Below, piece by piece: positions 57,650-64,000 of a stretch of DNA of 64,000 nt; the first letter of the stretch is position 1; each line of letters opens with the position of its first letter. The notes below the pieces were generated by a model. That model made no database searches and was not told the origin of the DNA. It saw only the letters and a program-made list of their open reading frames with translations. This stretch comes from Stentor coeruleus. Its lineage: Eukaryota > Ciliophora > Heterotrichea > Heterotrichida > Stentoridae. The position numbers and the translations under genes were made by a program. The stretch covers positions 1 to 64,000 of the forward strand of contig MPUH01000316.1 in NCBI GenBank assembly GCA_001970955.1. The letters are read 5' to 3'.

Positions 57650-59044
57650 TTAAGAAATACTACGTTCTAATTCGATAAGACTGTATATTATTGGCACGTA
57701 TTCACCTTGTTGGTTTTGGTCGAGGATATGCTCTAGATGTGGAGATAGCATGTCAAAATCTAAATCGTCTTCTGTTGGCACAAGGGCGTTGATAATTTTT
57801 TTCGCTTCAGAGAGTTTTTTTTTCCCTAGGATTTTGGTCAAGTATTCTTTCATAAGTTTGATTTTTCCTTCGGGGTTACTAGAAATGTCGTTTTCGTGGC
57901 TGTCGTCAATCTCGTCATCACGGTCTGGAGGCACTTCGACAATACTATTGTGAACAGATACTTCTGTTACATCATCTTCACAAGACAAAACAATCTCATT
58001 CATCTCACACAACATAATTTTTTCTTCCTGTTCCTCTTTATCCAAATCTTTCATATTCTTAAACTCATTCTTTAACTGTCTCACCGATTTAAGCATTTCT
58101 TTTTTAATCTCCTCCTGTTTTTTTTCTTCCTCTGGATTCGACATAATACTCAAATCCTCCCTCGCTTTCTCAGTCTCATCAACAATTCTAAAATTATGCA
58201 TAATTGTATGTGAAAACTCGTTATTTCTTTGTGAACTACTAAGAAAATTCTTAATCCTATCTCTTATAATCGGTTCTTTAAGTATCTCATGCACAGTCGG
58301 TCTTAAAGCAGGGTCAGTTTTAAGCATTTTACTAACCAAATTCCTCAAAGGCTGAGAAAACTGTTTTGGCATTGGCTGGAACTGTCCTCTAACAATTTTC
58401 AAAGCAAGAGAATGTAAAGAAGAAGCATCAAAAGGAGGTTTCAAGCATGCGATTTCATAAACTAAAACCCCTAAAGCCCAAACATCGCTTTTAAAATTAT
58501 AAGGACGATTTTCAACGATTTCTGGTGATAAATAATATGGTGTTCCAACCATAGTCTGAGCATTATCCATTGTTGTTCTTAGGATTTTAGCTATACCAAA
58601 ATCCCCTAATTTGATTCTTCCAGTCTTTGTTAGGAATATATTTTGAGATTTCAAGTCTCTATGTAAAATTTTTCTATCATGTACATGTTTCATTGCTAAA
58701 CAGATTTGTACAAACCAATCTAAAACTTGGTCTTCAGAAAATATTCGCCCATTACGTTCTTTGATTTTAGATTGCATATCCCCACCATCTGCATAGTCCA
58801 TGACTATACAAAGTTTCTTTTTTTTCGTTGTATATGCATCACGGAATTTTATTATGTTCGGATGGTTTAGATTTCTTAGGATTAGGGATTCACGAATAGT
58901 ATCGTCTTTTTCTGATGGGGTCATTTGGCTGATATCAATTTGTTTGATAACACAGCGAACCTTGTCGGATTGAGCTTCGACTAGGTAGCATTTGCCGTAT
59001 GACCCTTCGCCAAGAAGTTTTAGCATTTTGTACTTGTCTGACAT
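57650..59044 (-). CDS. NEK-family (NIMA-related) serine/threonine kinase
   Basis: 464 residues. The kinase domain spans about 5-262: glycine loop LGEGSYGKCYLV (11-22), catalytic Lys34, HRDLKSQN (128-135), DFG (148-150), activation segment GTPYYLSPE (167-175) and SDVWALG. The sequence fits NEKs of the NEK1/3/5 type. After it come a helical charged region (about 290-350) and an acidic tail with another helical segment (KEYLTKILGKKKLSEAKKI). NEKs regulate cilia length, basal bodies and cell cycle, and ciliates have many. All catalytic residues are present. Confidence 0.95.
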   Translation of the reverse strand: MSDKYKMLKLLGEGSYGKCYLVEAQSDKVRCVIKQIDISQMTPSEKDDTIRESLILRNLNHPNIIKFRDAYTTKKKKLCIVMDYADGGDMQSKIKERNGRIFSEDQVLDWFVQICLAMKHVHDRKILHRDLKSQNIFLTKTGRIKLGDFGIAKILRTTMDNAQTMVGTPYYLSPEIVENRPYNFKSDVWALGVLVYEIACLKPPFDASSLHSLALKIVRGQFQPMPKQFSQPLRNLVSKMLKTDPALRPTVHEILKEPIIRDRIKNFLSSSQRNNEFSHTIMHNFRIVDETEKAREDLSIMSNPEEEKKQEEIKKEMLKSVRQLKNEFKNMKDLDKEEQEEKIMLCEMNEIVLSCEDDVTEVSVHNSIVEVPPDRDDEIDDSHENDISSNPEGKIKLMKEYLTKILGKKKLSEAKKIINALVPTEDDLDFDMLSPHLEHILDQNQQGEYVPIIYSLIELERSIS

Positions 59045-59668
59045 TTGAAGATAAAATTATATTGTTAGAAGAGGAATTTTTGATAGGATTAAGGCTTTAT
59101 GAGGTTTTAGTTTGTGAAAAGATTGGTTTTTGATTTTGGGGAAGAATTAGGGTTTTTAATAAGTTAATTGTGTGAAGATAAGTTTTTTTATTGGATTTTA
59201 TAATAGGTGGAAAGATGAGTTTTTATTTATAAGGATTATTTAGTTAGTTGATGTTTATTTGAAAAATAAAAAGTTAGGATGAATGTAAAGGAAATTTTGT
59301 ATTTTTGGGGTTTTTTATTAGGTATTTTGGAAATAAATATGATTTTGATTTGGGTATTCAAGTTTTTATAGCAAATTTGATAATAAAAACATGAGGTTAT
59401 AGTAAATAAAATTGCATCTTTGATGATTTACATGTTCTTTAAAACATTTTTTAATTATTAGTATAAATGTCAAATTTTCTGACACTTATTATATATATTC
59501 TTTTCGTTCATAAAGGGAAATTTTCAAGAGCTTAAAAGATAAAATTTTCATCATATGCATACTTTGATATTTTAAACAAATTAAAATAGGAAATAATAAA
59601 CAAAAAAAGTTATCGACTGACATATTTTAAACCAAAGGTTTGGATTATAATTAATATCTACTATTTAA
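59045..59668. other. Divergent intergenic region
   Basis: About 624 nt between the NEK gene and the next plus-strand gene. The half near NEK is G/T-rich on the plus strand, as expected for its 5' flank. No distinct element is seen. Confidence 0.55.
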
Positions 59669-60979
59669 ATGAAGGCAAGGACTCAAAAAATAGATACAAA
59701 CAAAACAAGAGCTTTACTTTGTTCTTATATTGAAGACTTAAGTCTTAATTTTCTAGAAAAAAGAGCAAGGGACAAATGCTATAAGGAAAATGTATTAGAG
59801 GAACTACAAGATGTTATTGAAGTGCTTATTGATAGGGAAAAAGATTTGAAGTCTACTGCAGAAATGGCTTTATCCATATTGGATAATAATGAAAAGCTTA
59901 AGCTTAAGAATAGTAAAGTGAAAAGTAAGCTTATTCATGCTTTAGACAAAACTCACCACCAGAGTATTGAAATTCAAACTCTCCAAGAATCCCTAATATC
60001 TTCAGAGACCCGTTATGAAGAAACAAGTAAAGCACTGGCTGAAACCGAAGAAATAATGCTTTTAAACTCAGCTGAACTAAACCGTATACATCAAGAACAT
60101 AATTCTCAATCAAAAACTACTTCAAATGATGAAGATTTCGACTTAATAAAAAAAGAATATCAACTCGAGCTTGAGTCACTTCAAAAAAAAAACTCTCATC
60201 TTTTAAAAGACTATAAAACTATAAATGAACTTTTTGATAATAATAACAAAGAGTTGAATCAACTTAAAATTGACTATTCAAAACTTGAATCTCGCTATGC
60301 GAAACTTCAAGAAAATTATAAAGAAAGCGAAAAATCTAGAGACTTTCAGTCTGAAAAGATAGAAAAACTTGATAATGATGTTAAAACTTTATCTTCAAAA
60401 TGCGAAAGATTGCAATCTTTAAGTGATAGACTAGAAGAGGATTTGTCGGTATTAAGGATTATTGACACTGATATGTCAAGTAAACAAGGAATGAGTCATG
60501 CGATTAGTTTACAATCAGAACTTGAGAGTTTAGCTGATGATTATGACGATTCAGCATGTAAATCCGTTATAAACAAAGGAAATGAGTCTATTGAAGACAT
60601 GCTTTTTATTAAAAACCCTAACAATCAGTTGCTAACCCCAAAAACTAGCGCTTTTAGTTGGCCAAACACCAGCAGGGATATTAACATTCAGTCTGAAGCC
60701 GGAATTACTATTTTCCCTAATAAAATCATTAGAAAACCCCCTCCAGAAGAGTACTTTTTACTCACAGTCCAAGCTGTAAAAATGAACTCACCATATGCTG
60801 ATAAAGGGCTAAATCTAAACACTCAAGAATTATATTATAATGCTGTTGAAGAAGGAATTCCTTTTCATAAATGGCATGTTTGGATTGAAAGCCAACTTAA
60901 CCAAAATTATGTTCAAGGCTTATACAAAAAAAGTAGCAAAAGTATATGGAAAAGGTTTGGGAAGAAAATGTGCTTTTAA
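59669..60979 (+). CDS. Coiled-coil protein of unknown function
   Basis: 436 residues. Residues about 20-280 are almost continuous coiled coil (LKLKNSKVKSKLIHALDKTH, LQSLSDRLEEDLSVLRIID). A unique C-terminal part of about 120 residues follows (IIRKPPPEEYFLLTVQAVKM, PFHKWHVWIESQLNQNYVQG), which looks folded and may be the functional head. The end is WKRFGKKMCF. I do not recognise the family. A cortical or basal-body role is only a guess. Skew resets occur near 59,945 and 60,550, the second just before the unique C-terminal part. Confidence 0.65.
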   Translation: MKARTQKIDTNKTRALLCSYIEDLSLNFLEKRARDKCYKENVLEELQDVIEVLIDREKDLKSTAEMALSILDNNEKLKLKNSKVKSKLIHALDKTHHQSIEIQTLQESLISSETRYEETSKALAETEEIMLLNSAELNRIHQEHNSQSKTTSNDEDFDLIKKEYQLELESLQKKNSHLLKDYKTINELFDNNNKELNQLKIDYSKLESRYAKLQENYKESEKSRDFQSEKIEKLDNDVKTLSSKCERLQSLSDRLEEDLSVLRIIDTDMSSKQGMSHAISLQSELESLADDYDDSACKSVINKGNESIEDMLFIKNPNNQLLTPKTSAFSWPNTSRDINIQSEAGITIFPNKIIRKPPPEEYFLLTVQAVKMNSPYADKGLNLNTQELYYNAVEEGIPFHKWHVWIESQLNQNYVQGLYKKSSKSIWKRFGKKMCF

Positions 60980-61032
60980 GCATGAGAAAATAAGTTAAAA
61001 TTAAAATTTTAATGACTATTAATTTAATTTAT

Positions 61033-62067
61033 ATGGCTGAAGGAATTAAGAATGACTTTGGGAGAACGAGTTCTATGAAACATCAGTGGAGAAAAGATAC
61101 AAGTTGTATTGTGTGTAATAAGCATTTTGGAGTTGTAGGGCTGGTATATGTGAAGAAATTTTATTGTAAGAAATGCTATCGGGCTGTATGTGCTAGTTGT
61201 TCAGCAGAAAACCCTGACCATACAGAAGCTAAAAAAATAGAAGTCTTATGCAATCCCTGTTCAGAATGTTCTCCTTTTGCATTTTCCTCATTCCAACTCG
61301 AAGAACTTCGCGAAAAGTACTTTGAACTACGCAAAGTCACTAAAAAAATCCACGAAACTGAAGAGTCAATCCACAACTCCCAATCAAAATCCCAATACTG
61401 GGAGGATCTTCTTCGCGTTGAAGAGAAACTCTTCAAAGAAAGTCAGATCGAAATTTCAATCGAGCATTTCAGTAAAGATAAAGAAGAGTTCAAACGTAAA
61501 ACTGAAGAGTTAAAAAAAGAACTCAATACAATCTGCCAAAGCATAGAAGATAAAGAAACCTTATATTTCGAATCAGAAACTTACCTTGTGGAAGAAAAAA
61601 ACATTTTAAGCATGAATAAAAAAAAAGCACATGAACTTTATACTAGCCTTGCAGCAAAACAAGATGAGAATATAAGATTGACACAATGTTTAGAAGGTTT
61701 TAATATACCTTCTGGGACTAAGAAAAAAACTCATCAACAGATACAACGTGAAGAAAATCTACGTAAAGCATATGAAAAACTTAAAGAAGAACAAGCATTT
61801 TTTTCTACAGAAAACCTTAAATTACAAGAAGAATTGTCGTTTACTGAGTCAGAAATACAGAATAGAGATGAAACATTGAAAAAAATGCATGAGGAACTTA
61901 AAGCTTTACCTGAAGAAGGGGATATGGAAGAAGATGTTTTAATACAATTGAATATGATGTTAGAAGAACAACAGAAACTTATTGAAAAACTCAAATGCGA
62001 ATTGGATAATGCGAAAAATGATAGAGAGGAAGATGGCAGCAAAGGAAATAAGTGTGATATTTTTTAA
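61033..62067 (+). CDS. FYVE-like zinc finger plus coiled-coil protein
   Basis: 344 residues from the ATG at 61033; an in-frame ATG at 61012 would add seven residues (MTINLIY), and either is possible. Residues about 18-78 have eight cysteines spaced as in FYVE and related fingers: QWRKDTSCIVCNKHF (W19, C25, C28), YCKKC (C45, C48), CASCS (C53, C56) and CNPC (C73, C76). The basic RHHCR patch that binds phosphatidylinositol 3-phosphate is replaced by KKFYCKKC, so lipid binding is doubtful; FYVE-related fingers of Rab effectors are an alternative. The rest (about 90-335) is a long coiled coil. It ends KCDIF. It lies 53 nt after the previous gene, and the base skew resets at about 61,200, where the finger ends. 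Confidence 0.75.
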   Translation: MAEGIKNDFGRTSSMKHQWRKDTSCIVCNKHFGVVGLVYVKKFYCKKCYRAVCASCSAENPDHTEAKKIEVLCNPCSECSPFAFSSFQLEELREKYFELRKVTKKIHETEESIHNSQSKSQYWEDLLRVEEKLFKESQIEISIEHFSKDKEEFKRKTEELKKELNTICQSIEDKETLYFESETYLVEEKNILSMNKKKAHELYTSLAAKQDENIRLTQCLEGFNIPSGTKKKTHQQIQREENLRKAYEKLKEEQAFFSTENLKLQEELSFTESEIQNRDETLKKMHEELKALPEEGDMEEDVLIQLNMMLEEQQKLIEKLKCELDNAKNDREEDGSKGNKCDIF

Positions 62068-62108
62068 TCGTCTTATATAATAATTAGGATGATTTATTGG
62101 ATTTGTAA

Positions 62109-63608
62109 ATGGATATTTTTCTGATTGTCGTCACATGTGTTGTGGCGCTGCTGTTATTTTTGTCAACTTTTTATGGGTTGATATACTTTTTAGACCCTGC
62201 GGAAAAAGGATTTGCCGACTCATGGTTTTTAAAAGTTATTGTTATGTGTGCTATTATGCTTGCCTGGGCACAAGTACTTAGTCTTCCTTTAGATGTAGCT
62301 AATTCTCATGGAGGAGTAGGGAGTTTAAACATCGATATCCTATGGCAGATTCTTTATTTAGCGATCTTTTGTTTTGTTTCAGTTATCCTTCCTACAGCAA
62401 TGTTCTTTTTTGAAAGTGATGATGAAGAACCTGTTTGTGATCGTATTTGGTATACTGTTAGACATATGATATTTGTTGTTATAGTTGAAGGGCTTATACT
62501 TGGTTTAATGTATGGTCTTATAGCTCAAACTAGTATCCCTGTTGAAACTTATACATGTGATTGGGCGAATATGGACAATCCAAATGAAATCAATTGTGTA
62601 AAAAAAACTGAAGATTTAGTAATTCCTGTGACTTTTCCTATATATGTAATGGCTCTTATGAGTTTTGTAGGATGGTTTCTTTTAGCTTGGTTTGGAGGTA
62701 TAGGTTTAGGTGCAATACCTCTTGATTTTATAAATAAATATCGTTTACGTCCTCAAAGACTTACTCGTGTTGAACTTGAAGCAAAAGAACGACTTTTAAG
62801 GGAAAGGGCTAGGGATCTTATTGAAATAGCTAATCAAATTAAAACGTCTAAAGGGGAAATCACTACTGAAGAGTCTTGGTTTGGAAGAAGAAAATTAAAA
62901 AATACACTTAGAAGGGATATTAATAGATTACAAGCTGAAACTTTACTTTTAGAACAGGATTATGATATGTATTTGAATGAAAAAGATGAATCAAAAAAAA
63001 GCCCACTTTGGTACCCGTTTTATTTGGTTGTTGGGATATTGTCTTTAGCTGTATCTATACTTTGGCTTATACAAATACTTGTGTATATATTGATAAGGAC
63101 AAAAGGGGTACCATCGTTTCCTTTTCTTAATGATGTGTTAACTGGACTTGAAACTCCTGGGACTTCGTTTTTGAGCACTATTATTTATTGTATTTTGACT
63201 ATGTATTTGATGCTTGCAGCGATTAAGGGGAATGTTAAGTTTGGGTTGAGGTTCTTTTGCTGCTGTAAAGCTCATCCTATAAAGAAAGATAACACCCCAA
63301 TGAACTCTATGATTTTCAATTGTATGTTGGTTCTGCTTACTTCTGTTGCAGTTACTCTATTCTGTACAAATTCATTATCTCAATACACCCGACTTACAGC
63401 TATTAACAATATGTTTGGAGTTCAGATTCGGCATTTAGAGTTTTTCAGGTACTTCTATGAAAACAATGTATTCGAATACGCTTTGTTTATATGGGCTATA
63501 TTAACATCTCTATATCTAAGCTGTAAAAATAGGGATAAGCCTGTGGGTTTCACCAAATTTGATATGGAGTTTGAGAAAGAGAAAATGAAGTACATGAATA
63601 AAAATTAA
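62109..63608 (+). CDS. LMBR1-family multi-pass membrane protein
   Basis: 499 residues with about nine membrane spans. The N-terminal part shows the LMBR1 hallmarks: a first span right at the N-terminus, then AWAQVLSLPLDVANSHGG (the LPLDVAN motif), and YLAIFCFVSVILPTAMFFFE. A cytosolic loop with coiled-coil character (LTRVELEAKERLLRERARD, LRRDINRLQAETLLLEQDYD) sits in the middle, as in the family, followed by further spans. Relatives include LMBD1, involved in lysosomal cobalamin export, and LMBR1/LIMR receptors. The specific role here is unknown. It is a single exon. Confidence 0.88.
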   Translation: MDIFLIVVTCVVALLLFLSTFYGLIYFLDPAEKGFADSWFLKVIVMCAIMLAWAQVLSLPLDVANSHGGVGSLNIDILWQILYLAIFCFVSVILPTAMFFFESDDEEPVCDRIWYTVRHMIFVVIVEGLILGLMYGLIAQTSIPVETYTCDWANMDNPNEINCVKKTEDLVIPVTFPIYVMALMSFVGWFLLAWFGGIGLGAIPLDFINKYRLRPQRLTRVELEAKERLLRERARDLIEIANQIKTSKGEITTEESWFGRRKLKNTLRRDINRLQAETLLLEQDYDMYLNEKDESKKSPLWYPFYLVVGILSLAVSILWLIQILVYILIRTKGVPSFPFLNDVLTGLETPGTSFLSTIIYCILTMYLMLAAIKGNVKFGLRFFCCCKAHPIKKDNTPMNSMIFNCMLVLLTSVAVTLFCTNSLSQYTRLTAINNMFGVQIRHLEFFRYFYENNVFEYALFIWAILTSLYLSCKNRDKPVGFTKFDMEFEKEKMKYMNKN

Positions 63609-63816
63609 TAGTTAGATAATTTCGAGTAAGTTTTTAGATTTTTTTAAAAACTAAGCCTAAAAAGTAACTTTTAGCAAACTTATAATCATAAAGTTACTAA
63701 ATAAAAGACTATTTCATTATTTTTCCTATGAAAACTAGAATGTTTTCAAGGCAAAAAACAGACAGTTTTTATGTTTAATCTAAGACTTTTAGTTTTCAAA
63801 TGATTTTACATAGAAT

Positions 63817-64000
63817 ATGTCGTCCAAAAGGAAAAAGCGACTCAAGTCCAAAATCGCTCCAGGAGAAATAAGAAATCCAATAAACCTACAACAACTAGTC
63901 ACAAAAAACAGAATAGTCTCAATCCCGAAAAGCGAAGATTCAAATCCTATACCTTTTATTCAACCCAGAGGAGCCACTCCATCAAACAGTATCAGCAAAG
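63817..64000 (+). CDS. Start of a basic protein, cut by the window edge
   Basis: An open frame begins at the ATG at 63817 (MSSKRKKRLKSKIAPGEIRN) and runs to the right edge, at least 61 codons. The preceding 100 nt and the C/A-rich codon use match other gene starts here. The visible part is basic and Ser/Pro/Asn-rich and cannot be assigned to a family. Confidence 0.6.
   Translation, partial: MSSKRKKRLKSKIAPGEIRNPINLQQLVTKNRIVSIPKSEDSNPIPFIQPRGATPSNSISK

Noticed and set aside
1-64000. Alternative ciliate code (reassigned TAA/TAG or TGA)
   Set aside because: All three codons end recognisable genes at the expected place, and the apparent internal stops are explained by 15-nt introns or assembly joins.
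1-64000. Transposons, viral remnants, CRISPR arrays, tRNA or rRNA genes
   Set aside because: No transposase, reverse transcriptase, terminal repeat, spaced palindromic array or cloverleaf was recognised on reading both strands. A covariance-model scan for tRNAs would be needed to exclude them fully.

Overview
This is ordinary nuclear protein-coding DNA from a ciliate, most likely macronuclear DNA of the heterotrich Stentor coeruleus or a close relative. It is AT-rich and gene-dense, with genes on both strands. TAA, TAG and TGA all act as stops and no gene needs a recoded stop, so the standard code applies. The only introns that can be demonstrated are eight of exactly 15 nt. All are GT...AG with an A at intron position 10. 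Tiny 15-nt introns plus the standard code are a hallmark of Stentor; the species name remains an inference.

Layout. 0-7 kb: a DUF4246 oxygenase-like protein, a RING/B-box (TRIM-like) protein, a strongly divergent alpha-tubulin and a basic unknown protein. 7-14 kb: a tandem pair of UPF1-like RNA helicases with a long charged insert. 14.7-23 kb: GPN2 GTPase, a Vti1-type SNARE, PIG-C/GPI2 (one intron), a coiled-coil protein, a TPR protein and a SHIPPO/STPGR axonemal protein. 23.5-33.1 kb: three closely spaced plus-strand genes, namely a lipase-like/LIM protein, a 2,050-residue beta-rich protein resembling a bacterial family, and a cytosolic CAP-domain protein. 33.1-34.9 kb: mostly noncoding, with a possible pseudogene. 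34.9-41.2 kb: a PGP-type HAD phosphatase (one intron), an unknown coiled-coil protein, an ankyrin-DHHC palmitoyltransferase (three introns) and a long-chain acyl-CoA synthetase. 41.6-47.2 kb: two paralogues with an otubain-like N-terminus, a proline-rich repeat array and a RING-like C-terminus. 48-55 kb: an EF-hand-like protein (two introns), a small secreted ML-like protein, an ELMO-domain protein and an ankyrin-SAM protein. 55.8-64 kb: a TRAF-type zinc-finger protein (one intron), a START protein, a NEK kinase, two coiled-coil proteins (one with a FYVE-like finger), an LMBR1 membrane protein and the start of one more gene.

There is no operon, prophage, transposon, CRISPR array, tRNA or rRNA that I can support. 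The genes are mostly housekeeping, membrane-traffic and ciliary/cytoskeletal functions. Three single-N positions (2299, 4694, 57185) are unmerged contig overlaps: the flanking sequence is repeated on both sides, and collapsing the repeat restores intact genes in two cases. A striking global pattern is transcript-oriented base skew. Genes start C/A-rich and end G/T-rich, and long genes show abrupt internal resets that often fall at domain boundaries.
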